Below, piece after piece: positions 45,866-58,330 of a stretch of DNA of 64,000 nt. The DNA comes from Histoplasma ohiense (lineage: Eukaryota; Ascomycota; Eurotiomycetes; Onygenales; Ajellomycetaceae). Below the pieces are notes generated by a model. That model searched no databases and was not told the origin of the DNA. It was given only the letters and a program-made list of their open reading frames with translations. The translations under genes were made by a program, and so were the position numbers. Numbering within the stretch: position 1 is the stretch's first letter; every line of letters begins with the position of its first letter. Location of the stretch: NCBI GenBank assembly GCA_017607445.1, contig JAEVHH010000002.1, positions 7,470,001-7,534,000 on the forward strand, read 5' to 3'.

Positions 45866-48800
45866 AACTTATTGCGAGGCACTGTAGCTCCAAGTTCCAC
45901 GAATTATGGCCGTTCTATCCAGCGGTGACAACGGTGAAGACCTTGCCCGTGTCTGTTCATCATCCCGAAGATCCGATAAATAGCATCGGCGTTGCGGAGA
46001 CTGGGAATCCCTCCACCCTCACTTCCCCACAACCGTTCTTGCGGCTCGTGGAGCCTGCTTGAGCCACCCCAAACGTTCACAGAAGAGTAGCAGGTGTTGC
46101 ATCGCGGAAAGAATCTGGCAAGGGGAAGAATGCATCAGCATTGGGCAGAAAAGGGAACTCGAAAACCTCACAGCATTGCTCCAGGGTCCAATTTCATTAT
46201 CCAGCAGATGGATGTACTGTAAGAAGCGAGTTAGTCAATGAACCACAAAATGGTTCGTGATGCTGTAAGCAACTCAATAATTTAGTCAGCCATTCTGGAC
46301 CTGAGAAGCGACCAATTACGCACACGATTAGAGCAGGTCTCACATCGATTCATCCCCAGAATACGACAGCGGGACCGAAAAGCACGAGATAATTAACTGT
46401 CAATCCGTTTATCAAGGATATGCTGAATGTGCTGACGCACACAAGGATTGTGGTCGGTATTTCAATTGGTCGTTCTGCGATTGATGGACTGTTTGGTGGA
46501 CCCTTTTTGCTCACCCGAAGGGCCGAGCTTTAACAACGAGAATTGGTACGTGCGTATCTTCGACGGGTTATTTTGACGAAACGCTCTTGCGGAAACTGGG
46601 CCCTTGTGGAGGTCTACCGCCAAAAAGGTCTCCAGGCTCTTCCGCTGATTGAGGGTCTGACGGGGCTCAAACCAATTAATACGAGCATACTTAGTGCTGG
46701 AATAGTTGGCGCTTTTAGGTGGAGAACAAGAGAGTCTCGGACAGACATGCCATCATCGCTGCCTGACAACGAGCTTTCACCGATCGTCCAATTTCCACGG
46801 TTTGGGGGTTGAGGTGGGGGGATGGGGAACCTGAGTGAAGCCTTGCCTTTTCTCTCAATCATTTGAAGGGTGGTGCAATAATACTTGTTGCTCACCCTTC
46901 TGCTAGGTGCTTAAAATCCTCTCTGAGGCTTCTCTGTGCGATGCCGCGAACCGTTTGGAAAGGAAAGAAAATAGGCACTCCACACTGGCAACACAGGGGA
47001 TTAGGAGGCGGTGTTATCTTTGAACGACCACGAGCTAAACTCTATTCTTGGAAGTGCTCTCTGTTTGGCATGTCATGTTGGTCTTCAGGAACCTTGATTT
47101 CGTTGATATTGCCGTTATGTGGCTGGTATTCTTTCTGCCCTGTGTGAAGTTCAATGAACATTCCTGGTATGAAGACCACCAGTTATGCATGAAATTGTGA
47201 ACTTAAAGTCCTATGAATAGGGGAATTGTCCTTTTAGTCTAGTGGTAAAAGTCCAATTCTACACTACCACATTTGGACAGATATCAGCACTCCGGAAAGC
47301 AAAGATCTAAACATACCAAGGAATAACACAGTTATTAGTTCTACCTCGTGGTTTGATATGAATGCTGGATCCTTTGCACAAGCTAGTGATTAGCCATGTA
47401 CTATCCTCAAAGAAGATAAAGAAAGTACAAAGTCTCAACAGGATTGAAATCCTGAATGTAAGCCTATGCCGCAGAGAAGAGAGAAAATGTATTCAGCATC
47501 AAACCCTTAGATCCAGTCAATTTCATGAACTCTGGACCTTGTTTGTGGGCCACTGATTCTGAATCCATTTACCTACTACCCTTTGTCTGCGCGCAAATAT
47601 GAAACAAGCTCGAATTCGACCGAGAAAATTCTTCAGTCGATGATTCTTGCAGAAATAAAAGCCCCTGGAAATACAAATACACAAAGATGCGCTGACTTTC
47701 CCCTCCTCATCGCGACTAATGCGCTTGAAAAGCTGATAATTTTCGGCATTGTGGTCATTGAGATAACAGGCGTCAGAGTTTCTAAGTACGGATCAGTATA
47801 TGCACGAGAGACAACCTTCAGGGCTGCTCATAGACAGAAGCGTGCTGCTAGCGTTGCAGCGTACAGGCGTTCAGGATCATGAGCGTTTGAAGCGGGAAAC
47901 TCACTGTTGCTACGACTGCATGAAGCGTAGAGTTAGCTGGGAAGTTTCAATAATGATGACATTATTTTCCTTCAATTAGCCCGCCTGGAAGGAATCTACA
48001 TACAGGGGATTGAATGCTTGAAATATCCAAAAGCAGTTCCACAGCTCGATACCTGTCGCTAACAATGAACCCGAAGAAAGTTGACATGCGATGATTCTTC
48101 TTTGTTCATGTCAAATTGAAAGCATCCTCGCAAATTTTGTCTTAATTTGCCTGAAAGCGATATCCTATCTATCGGGGAGAAACACGAATGTGTCTATGAT
48201 TGAATATATTGACCCTTTTGATTGCTTCCCTATCGAGCGTCTTTCAATATCCCATCCATTTTCTTGTGGAGCTTTGGCTTTTGAGTATATCCAGCATATC
48301 CTGGTATATTGCTTCTTGCTGGCTGGTACAAAGGGAGAAATCCTTTCCCCTCGTGAGGTTGATTCTTCTCTGTTGTGAGAATGGAAGATTGATAATTGTG
48401 AGCAATATGGGAGAAGTGGTAACGGCGACGGGCCCCAAAAGCGTGAGCGATTGGAAACGCGAACATTCTTATTACAGCCCCTGGCACCCCGAAAGAATAT
48501 TCCTGTCTAAGCGCTTCAGCAGCCTATGGTGCCGAAGGTTTCTAGGCTCAGAGTAGGTGCCATATTGCTTCCCCTGCTATCTTCACATATTCCTAGGCCT
48601 ATTCGACCTAATAATAGCATGTTCGCAATATATGCTGATAACAAAAGTTGGTAAGGTTCCCGATTATGAATACGTATGGAGGCCAGAGAGTATGTATATT
48701 GTGACATATCGAGGTTTTCCAGAAATAGAGGGTTATGCAAGGAAGGCCGTGCGAAGATTTTTCAAAGAACCAATAGCGAAGGGCGTATTCGGAAGATATA

Positions 48801-51024
48801 AGTCGGCAGCTGGGGGGGGGGGGTTTGGCCCTCCTGATAAATGTGAGGCGGAAGATCCGGTTGTTCATCTTCGTTGGTTGAAAATTGAACCCATTGAACA
48901 TTGAAACGAGCGCAGAAAACGGTCAATCGTTTCAATAAAGACAACTGGGAGCTATATTTCAGAAGTCTCCAACCCAGAGATCTCAAGTGAAACAGGTCAT
49001 CGATTTCCAGGTTGGATTCTAAGCCTGAATGAAACTACAAGTTGATCAGTATGTTAAGAAGTAATCAGAGACTCTTCGCTAGTCCGCAAGAGGTTATCAT
49101 ATGGTTTGACAGAATGGCTGAATGGAGGTCCTGGTGAGGTAACTGATGGGGTACGATTCCTGCTCAATGCCTAAAAATTTGAAAGAAGTTGATGTGTTTG
49201 TTGGACTATTGAAAGTATCTCCCTTCTCTCGAAATATCCTGTCCATTTACATAATCATAACGGAGAAACATCCCACAAGATCAAGATCAAACCTGCAGAA
49301 GGTAAGCCAGGATGGAAGTCATTATAATTTATGACAGGCTGGCTGCAGTTGGGAATACCAGAGGTCATGTAACAAGTCATATCCCAGCAAGTGGTGGTCG
49401 TGAGTTATCACAGGCCCAATCTCCAGCCTGCGAAGATGGCTCAACGATATGTGCTGATCACGACGGTACCGGAATTGCAATTCTGGAAGTCAGAATTGCT
49501 TCTGATGTTGTGCTGAGCTTCAGTTGGTGTCATGTCCTCCACCACTCCGTGAAGCGCAAGGGGCCAAGCTTGCGGGTTTAATTGAGATCCAAACGACTAG
49601 CCCAATTGATGCAAAAGGTATTTGGACCAGGAATTCATGATGTCTCCTTGAAAAAAGACAGATTTGGAATCGAGCACTGAATGACCACTCAAAGAAAGTT
49701 GGCGTGGACACTCGTATACTCAAGGACGACAGGATCAGATAACCTTGTCGTATCTTCTTCTCCACTGCCTCGCCAAAGGTTGAGACATTTTTGGAAACTA
49801 AATTGGCCTCTTTGACAGCCAAACTGGGCTGCGGGAACATTTCAAATATTTGACCAGGCACTGGAGTTGGGGCTTCAAAAACGAGGCTTTCAGACTCCCG
49901 AGCTTTGATCAACATATTTCGAAGTTCAACGACGCGGGTATCGGCAAAGACGAGAAGCGCATGGGATGGGAGCCAGATGTATCATGTGAGCCTATTGGAA
50001 ATCGAAGATCCCCGTTGAATCACGGGGCATCACGACTCAAAAATGAATCAAATGCGTGTAAGAAAATAGTACGCCAAGTTGAGCAAAACGAGCTCACTCA
50101 AGATTTGTCCGCGAAGGAACAAGTACCCGGTGCAAGCTATCCACAGCAGCCGACCTAATTCTTGGAAACCATGAATCTTTGGTATCTCACATGGGCTCTA
50201 TCAAGCAGCTAGGCAGAGCCAGTTTTGAATGGCTGATTGATTGTAATGAGCTAAAAGGGTTGATTTGAAAAAATGTTACAACTTCTGGGACATACCTGAC
50301 ATCCACAAATATTAGTTACTTGAAGCCAAGGAGATTGAACTCCACAAGATTAATGACTTCCATCAGGTTGCGAACTGAAATGTTGAAAACCGTACTGTTA
50401 AACATGCAAATGAGGTAATCACTTCAACTAGAAGGACAGAAGCAGGTCTGAAGCAGAAGATTTTTGTGATCTCTCATCACAGCCGCTCAATCAAGAGGAG
50501 ATCATATTTTCCTGATAAGCTTAAGCCATGGGGCTCAATGTTTGGGACAGATCTTCTCCCGACCTAAAAAGACTCATGTTTTGACAATTGCAGCGGTGGA
50601 TCTATGATCATGCACATTATTCCACCGAATTGACTCTTGGGAAAATGAAATTTGTCATTAACTAATAAGGTAACATGTTTTAAGAAATGGATGACAGAAA
50701 GGCTGGAAAGCTTGAGGGTGAGGGAGAAGAGGTTTGCATCAATGATACGGAAACTGGGGTCAATCACAAAAGGCTCCAGGGAATATTAACCCTGGAAAGG
50801 GTCATTGATTATTGAACAGGTGCCACGGTAGCCTCACAGGTGATTTATGGCATTTGGTCATTCCATATATTTCGTGTCCTTGTGCGAACCTTCTGTGAGT
50901 TTACTTTGTATTTGGCCTTGCGGTAGGAAGAAATTCTTCGCACCCATCATGTGGATATGCTGTACGTAAATAAACAATCGCAATCTTGTGTGCTTGCGAG
51001 GGAGACTACGTGTGCGAGGCACTC
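45866..51024. other. 5-kb gene-free region
   Basis: Short frames occur in all six readings (for example 46543-46812 +, 47583-47882 +, 49520-49915 -, 49850-50158 +), none with recognisable motifs or splice partners. A run of 12 G lies at 48812-48823. The region is probably old repeat and decayed gene material. Confidence 0.4.
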
Positions 51025-52648
51025 TCAGCAATCAAACAGCCAATATTTCAAAAATATCTCCTTATCTTTATCATTCTTCACAAGTGCATCCATGAGCTCT
51101 GATTTGAACTGCCGCAATTTTATCATCGCGAGTTCGTAATTCCGGCACCCGATGAGGCCCTTTTCAGGGCTCAAGGCCCTCAACTGCTCCTTGACTGTAA
51201 CCATAATTTTAATATCGAATCGGCAGCCTGTACATTTCTTTTCGCTTTCGGTCATTTCATCTTTTGGGAACTCAATAGAGAATTTTGGACCCGGGAACAT
51301 TTGCGACCATCCATCGCTCAGGTCAAGCAATAATTCTCAGGCATGCGCTTCACCACGCACGGCGATATTTTGGATAAGATATCCAAGATAGCCAGCTTTA
51401 GATCTCCGGAATCGATAGGCGCTATATTTTGCAGAGTTCTTGTTTTTTTTTATTGCCGTCTGGGAGACACATGGTGAAAAACTGCTTTGCAGCAAGGGGC
51501 GAATGGCGGATCAAGGTATTAGAGGAAGTTTAAGATCTTCTCCTCCACGCTTCTTTATTTTCCTTCTTTCTTCCATTCCAAACCTTATTTCCATTCCCAA
51601 CCTTATTCTGAAAACATATGGAACTGATTGGTGGTAAACAAAATAAGGGAGGCTGCGGTGTAGTGGGGAGGTATATTAGGTCGGCAAAGCCTGGTCCCTA
51701 CTAGCCAAGGAAGTCCGGGTTCCGGCAATGGTCAAAAAGAGTGATTATTTGCACGGATTTCCAGTCTACGATGCCAAGAAATTCTCTGAGGCTGTCGGGA
51801 TTGACATATATATGATTTCCAAATGGATATCATTATACCAGAGGTGGCCTGTCCTAGAGGCTGTTTCTGATTAACACAACATGTTGCTTAGGTATTTGTT
51901 GGGAGGTTCTAACAGCAGTAGCTTATCAAAACACAATTTCTAAGCGTAGGCCAGCGTAAGATAATGGGTAGATGCGAGAGAAATGGGATAGGAAGACGTG
52001 GCTTAAAGGGCCATGATCAAATCGCAGATTCCATCTGGTATCGTCAACCTATTCTCGGCTAACAGCAGGGGGCCTATAGCGAATCGGGAACTATCAACAG
52101 GCTGCTCTGCTTCGTCAACATGCAGCTGAGTCCTTGGCATTGCTAACTCGATATCCTTGCAATAGTAGACGTTTCGGAATGAAGAATGTTTGGCTGCAGT
52201 CGCCCTTTTTTTCGGAATTTGAAAAATAACAAACATATTTTGATCCAATCTTGCAGCTGAAACGCTCCTGGATTTGGGCGAGGGGTATACCTTGCATTTT
52301 ATCATCACAATAGACTCTGCGCTGACCGGATTGTTTCCATCAACTCGGGAATTCCAAGCATACACCTGCGGTGGCGGAATCTGTAGAACATCTCTCACCT
52401 AGTATCAGTACACCAATTGATGATGCTGGATGCCAGTGTTCGGGTTCGGGACCTTTCCAATAACGACTTCTCTACCTATATTCACAGTTAGGATGTCAGC
52501 CTTGTTATATAGGCTGTCGTGGCATTTCTTGATCTTTGATGCATCGTGCAGCACCGACGGCGTTTGCAGCAAGCATCTCGATCCACTTAAGATCGAACTG
52601 AATACACCGCCGTCTGAAATGGCCGCTCTCGTCGTATACAAAACGGCC
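51025..52648 (-). pseudogene. Pseudogene of an AIM9/APH-like phosphotransferase
   Basis: Pieces of one kinase-like protein appear in order on the minus strand but in changing frames. From 52648: GRFVYDESGHFRRRCIQFDL (family N-terminus). From about 52541 in another frame: ASKIKKCHDSLYNKADILTV and VVIGKVPNPN (nucleotide-binding strand with its Lys). Two in-frame stops (TGA and TAG near 52399-52407) follow, then VRDVLQIPPPQVYAWNSRVD from 52398, and RFAIGP. The catalytic loop HLWYNDIHLE lies near 51822-51846. After a frameshift comes LGIVDWKSVQ (metal-binding Asp) near 51761-51777, then FDHCRNPDFLG. The tail KNDKDKEIFLKYWLFD ends at 51025. This order matches the fungal AIM9-like aminoglycoside-phosphotransferase family. 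At least two frameshifts and several stops make it non-functional as a single protein. Confidence 0.75.
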
Positions 52649-55600
52649 TCAAGTGAACTGGAATAGATCCTTTTCTGCATTGAAATTCCGTTAACGCTTG
52701 AACTTAGCAGAATCCTGCTGTAAATAGTCCCCCGGGAGGTGCCAGACGACCTGTTTACCTATCAACCCAACGCTCTTTTGGTTGGAGGATAACCTGGCGA
52801 TCGTCGAAGAGGATATTCGAATTATGTTCATACCTGGCATAACGTTAGCTTGCACGAATAAAGATTCCCTTTGAAACTGATCCTCTGACTTCTGTATCAG
52901 GATATGGATGTTGTCACATCAGGGATGCAGGATTTTTCGCTACCAACAAATTGGATGAGATAGATAGTCTAAGATATAAACAGTAAAGTTACATTCCAGC
53001 GAGATTTAATCTCACACACCTCTCAATCTCTAGATGATGTAACTATCGTATTTCCCAGGCGTTAATCCTTAATTAACTAACTAGTTAGCCCTAATCTTAA
53101 ATGAATAATATAGAACCATTCAAACTAGTTAAGTCAGTCAACATACCTTGAAATGTCAGATAATTTGTATGTAAATGTAAGGCCTTGTCAAGTTATGGTA
53201 TGCTTACGCAGCGTAATCAATTTAGAACGAGTGTAAATTAGCCAAATTACGGTATAAATATAAATCCTCCGAGCGAAGATACAGTGGTATTCAAATGGTA
53301 AATTCAGGCCCGATGGTTTTCGGAAGTTTGTCCCACAAGGGGTGGAAGTGAAATCAGCGAAGTATTTGTATGGCGAAGGAAGATCGTGAACTCTTGCTGT
53401 GAGTCAAGAGAAATCGAAACACACAAAGTCATGACCCTCGATTCAAACAGCTTTCGCTTAACGTAACTATCAAATTTCCGTTACCATGATAATAATGGGT
53501 CCAGTAAATTTGTTCATGGAAGCTCAACGACGACGATCAATGGGATGGAATCCCAACCCAGCATTCATCCATGTCGAGGTAACCCGAAGCGTTGGTTTGC
53601 AGAGCTGCTAATCTGTTCCAAACGAGTGGCAGCTGCAGACGCGAGAGCTAACAGATGTGTGGTTTTTTTCATTTGACGAGACATCTGAATCTGATTGTTA
53701 AGCTCCACCATATGTATTTGCCTTATCATCACAATTGTATGTCCGTTCGATAATTTGCTATAGATACCCCTGGTTAGGAGTTGGCGAAGGGTTCGACGCT
53801 TGCTTTTCCTACTAGCCGTGCTTTGCTTGAAACCTGAAGGTGAGCACGTAACTTTACTTCAAATCAAAAAGGAAGACGAGCAAGGAAGTTGGACTAATTC
53901 GAGCCCATGAGCGCTTTTGAGACAATCACAGCACCAGTCACTAGCAGTCAGGCATTCATTCCTACATGGTTGGCCAAATTATATCATATTTTGTTGCTGG
54001 TTGCTTTCGCGCCACGACCTTAAAATCAGGGCGCCGGAAGTCCATGAGCTGATGACTGCTGAGAAGCCACACAAGACACAAGAACGTGAATGGATGAGCC
54101 CTATCCCCGTTTTTCCAAGCGCATGGCGGTAGTTACGGGCAGGGAACCTAAGAATCGAAGCGAAAATGTCAAACAGAAATGTGACACATCTTTCTGTTTC
54201 CCGAGAGCGCTCCAGAAAGGGTAGGGCGTCAGTTCTCACTATACCTTCTTTAGGGGAGGCTCCAAGTATCGGCTGTCTTGGCTGTCTTGGTCATGAGCAC
54301 CATGCAAGGTCGCCGGCGGCTCTACTGGCTCGCGGAACATGGAAGAAATGTCAAGCTGTTTTCTGAAACGCTGAATCCGTTTAAAGCAGCCAAAAAAGCC
54401 ATCTCCTGAAAATCGGCAGTTCCATTGTGGAGGCGTGGGATTCGACTCGGATCGGCTTACGCAGGAAGGCGTCAATTCGTTGACAATCATTTTCAGCCAT
54501 TTCATTGCTTTGCCATATCAATTTTGCGCTTTCCTCACTTGTCACTGTTGTCAGATTACCCAAATTTTTCAGATTCTCTTTTTTTCCATTCCCTCTTCTT
54601 CTATGCGGGTCGCTTCAGGAATTATGACAGCCATGGGGTTCAACCAAGTATGCTAATAAAAATACCAGTAGAAAGGTAAACAGCGCCACCATTTCATTGG
54701 CTTGGCGATCATGATCGCATGAAAGCCATTGTCTGGCGGAGAGTTTGAAGGAGAGTTTGGAGGAAATGCTTGCCAAAAACTCAACAGGCGGGGCTTGACT
54801 ACACCATGCGAGTAAGCGGAAGGCGTAGAAACTCGATAATTGGCTAACGATTGTTGTGGACGGATGATAGTTGATATGCAAGCAAGAGTCTTTCTTCTTC
54901 CCCCAAGCAATAAATAACAAAGATGTAGCGACAATGTGCTCGAGACTCGGAGGGATGGTGTATGAAATGCGCTTGATGAATCTTGACGACTTACAAAGAC
55001 GATGTGGAGACTCACCAGCATGTGGCCGTCATTTACTCGCACAAAATACTCTCAGTGGCCATATGATTGGACAAGGTTGCTCGTTTCGTTCGAGCTGCTG
55101 GTCGTTGCTGTTTTGATACGGGCAGTATGGATTTTACATGCCCTTGCAAGTTGCAAATGTTCTCGGATGCTTCCAGGGCTGGATTAGCGGGCCGGACGAC
55201 TAATGCAACTAAGATCATAGTATCCTGCCGAGCCAATTGCTGGCCGTTCTCCCAGGCAATGGTGCCATGAGAATTAATGGGCGGTGGCTTGACGGGGAAT
55301 CTTAAATTCTTTAAGCGCTCAGCAGCCATTCCCACCCAAAAACCACGGCTCCAGAAGCAACGTGCCACGGTTTCTTCCCGTCCACGCCACCAGGGAGGGT
55401 GTCAGACCTGGTCCAGACAACAGATAAACGCTGCAAGCTCATATGTCAACGTTAAGAAACGTAGGACAGCAGGATTCAAAGGAGGGATGGGACATCTCTA
55501 GACACAGACCGGTCTTTAACACAGAATAATAGCTCGCAGCCGTGACGATGATCCGGCCCCGGCTCCGGCTCCAGCTCTCCAGCTCCAGCCCGCTGACCCG

Positions 55601-56912
55601 CTGACCTTCGCGGATGGGAGATTTCGCATGGCTGGGATGGACTCTGGCGGGGAGCCAAGGCAGGCCAGAGCCCACTTCGGCCTGATGCTTCCCCCATGCG
55701 CGGCTGACACTAACACCAAACCCGCCGGGACACAATGGCAAGCCGGTGCAATTGGCATTTCTTCGCTATCATCACACAGGCTTCCTCCCAGCGACAACTC
55801 TCCTCCTTCCTCTCGCTCCAATTCACTGTGTCGTGGTTGAGACCCCGTGCTGCGTGAATGGCCTTGTGTTGCGCAATCCGCATTCTTCTGGCAAAAACAG
55901 CCAGACGTTGCTCGCCTTTCTCTTGCCCATCTCCGCCGTAAATCTCCGTTGCGATCCAATCCAATACCAAACCCCCCGTGAGTTGGCTTCCTCTCCAGCA
56001 ACAGTTCCTAACACAGCGTCCAGCCGGTTCCAATCAGCAATATAACGGCCATAGTCCATCACACCTTTCGTCCGACGTTAAACGTTACTTGAACCCCGCA
56101 AAGAAAAAAAAAAATACCCTTGTTCTCAAACAAGTCCCTATCTCCCGTCGTTCTGGGTTCCCATCTTGCGCTATTCAATTACCTGTGTAGAACGGACGCA
56201 TCATAACACTGAGCACAGGCATATGCTAGGCTCGGCCCAAGGCTGTCAACTACATAGTATTGTTTTCGGGTTCCCAAAGCCCGCTTTGTCTGCTCAAGCC
56301 GTTTCCACCGGGGTATCGGAGGCGTGGGCGGAAGCCCATTGTCGTACCAAAGGCTCTTGGTTACCCCACGAATAGATACACGCCATAGCTCTTGTGCCAC
56401 TTGGATTCTGCCCTATTATCGTTTCCGATTACTTCGGGAATTCTTTATCCGCTATCTTATTTCCAGTATGTGCTTCCTCCCTACTCTTCTCTCCTTAGCT
56501 ACGGGCCCAAAATGGGACAGCGTTTCGGTTCCCCGTGCTCACGCGTGGGCTTGGGGTTTTTTACCTTATACCTGGCATACATTGCATTCTAACTGAGCCG
56601 GGTCTGGATAGACTGTGCATCATAAGAGATCCAATTACTTGGTCGTAAGTATGAGCCATGTACAACTCTACCGGTGATGTCTTAGTCCTTTGCTCCTTCT
56701 TTTCGTCACCCATTCCGCATCACCTATAGTGTTCATTCTAAGGGGATCTATGACTCCATAAAATCTGGAAACCGGCGATTCAGGCTCTACGCAGACTGCC
56801 TTCTCTACCGCCCCTCTATTTGGGAGCTAGACGAGGTCGTGATTCCATTTCTTTGCTTTACCGGCTAATCACTTTTTTTATAGGTAAGATTCGCGCTTTT
56901 CGCAACCAAATC
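52649..56912. other. 4.3-kb gene-free region and G-alpha upstream sequence
   Basis: 52900-53300 is very AT-rich. 55540-55610 has GGCTCC-type and CCCGCTGA short repeats. Overlapping G- and R-rich frames on both strands at 55439-56062 reflect that composition rather than genes. The last several hundred bases are pyrimidine-rich and probably the G-alpha promoter and leader. Confidence 0.45.
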
Positions 56913-58330
56913 ATGGGTTGCGGAAGCTCCACCCCTGTCGACCCAGATGAGAGGGTAGCAGTGAGGCAAACCGCTGCAATCGATAAGATGATCCGGATGG
57001 ACAAAAAGGTTCAAGATCGGACAGTGAAGATTCTCCTTCTTGGTTCGTCAGACAAGTCCGCTTTGCCACCCAGGTGATGGGTCTATTTATCTATCATCTA
57101 TGCAATTTGTCGACAGAGTTGACATGTTTTGATATTTCTAACTTTAGGCGCTGGTGAATCCGGCAAGTCAACCATTATTAAGCAAATGCGAATTATCCAC
57201 TCAGGCGGCTTCCCAGAAGACGAACGACGACAAAATCGGGCTGTCATTTACTCTAACATGGTGGTTGCGTTCAAAGTCCTGTTGGATATTATGAAAACGG
57301 AACAAATTGACTTCGAGAACGAAGAGACAAAGGCATGTGCTTCACCTTGAGTTCAGCTGTTCGGATTTCACAATCGTGGATGCTTGCTTACATAAAATGT
57401 CTTGTAGCCTCTCGCCGAGCTATTGAGTACGACAGATCCGGATGTAGATTCGGACGAGGCTTTCAGTGACCTCAGCATCAAGGTTGCTATGCAAAAATTG
57501 TGGCTAGATAAAGGTGTACAAAAAGCCGTTTCCCGAGGTCACGAATTTGCACTCCATGATAATCTTCAATAGTAAGCACATTCGAGAACTTGGTCTTGGC
57601 AGATATCAAGAAAAATGTAAAACCTAATGTTACGATTTATTTCACAGCTATTTCAAATCTCTCGAGCGCGTGTTTACCCCTGGGTGGCTACCCAACAACC
57701 AAGATATGCTCCATTCCCGACTCCGAACTACCGGTATCACAGAAACTTTATTTGAATTGGGCCAAATAAATTTCCGAATGATGGACGTTGGAGGTCAACG
57801 ATCAGAACGGAAAAAGTGGATTCATTGCTTCGAGGGAGTGCAATGTCTTTTATTCATGGTTGCTATGTCAGGTTATGACCAGTGTCTTGTTGAAGATCAG
57901 AATGCGGTACGCTCGAAAACCTCAGTGATAGTCTTAAACATCTTCGGTGCGTGCATGAACTGACAGATTATATGTGTTGCGCGTGCAGAATCAAATGCAC
58001 GAGGCGATGATGCTTTTCGAATCCTTGGTAAACGGGGAGTGGTTCAAACGGAAGCCGGTGATCCTGTTTCTCAACAAAATAGATCTCTTCAAGGAAAAGA
58101 TCGCTATATCTCCAGTCTCCAAACACTTCCCAGATTACCAAGGCCCGGAAGGCAGTTTTGAACCGGCCGTCAAATTCTTTGCACAACGCTTCCGCGGTAT
58201 CACTCGAGTCCCCGAACGGGAAATCTACATCCACCAGACGAACGCAACGGACACCAACCTCCTAAAAGCCACAATGGACTCAGTACAAGACATGATTATC
58301 CAGAAGAACCTTAACAACCTGATTCTGTAG
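56913..58330 (+). CDS. Heterotrimeric G-protein alpha subunit, fungal group II (GanA/GNA-2-like)
   Basis: Membrane-anchored GTPase coupling receptors to downstream signalling. Model join(56913..57042, 57148..57332, 57408..57571, 57648..57906, 57989..58330), 359 residues. The start MGCGSS offers Gly2 for N-myristoylation and Cys3 for palmitoylation. P-loop GAGESGKS is at residues 44-51. Switch I is SRLRTTGI with catalytic Arg184. Switch II is DVGGQR with catalytic Gln210. NKID is at 275-278, and TNATD takes the place of the TCAT base-recognition motif. The C-terminus KNLNNLIL lacks the Cys at position -4 that pertussis toxin modifies in group I, supporting group II; this rests on recalled subgroup features. 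Intron 2 (57333-57407) begins GC rather than GT, and using the nearest GT instead breaks frame. Confidence 0.93.

Noticed and set aside
47225..47275. tRNA-like box A (TTTTAGTCTAGTGGTAAAAG)
   Set aside because: No box B or matching acceptor, anticodon or T arms follow.
51650..51740. Possible tRNA or SINE (TGTAGTGGGGAGG ... GGGTTCCGGCAA)
   Set aside because: The arms do not pair, and on the minus strand the same bases encode the FDHCRNPDFLG segment of the kinase pseudogene.
55439..56062. Several overlapping G/R/S-rich frames on both strands
   Set aside because: They reflect GC-rich short repeats (GGCTCC type) in the G-alpha upstream region; no domain or splice structure.
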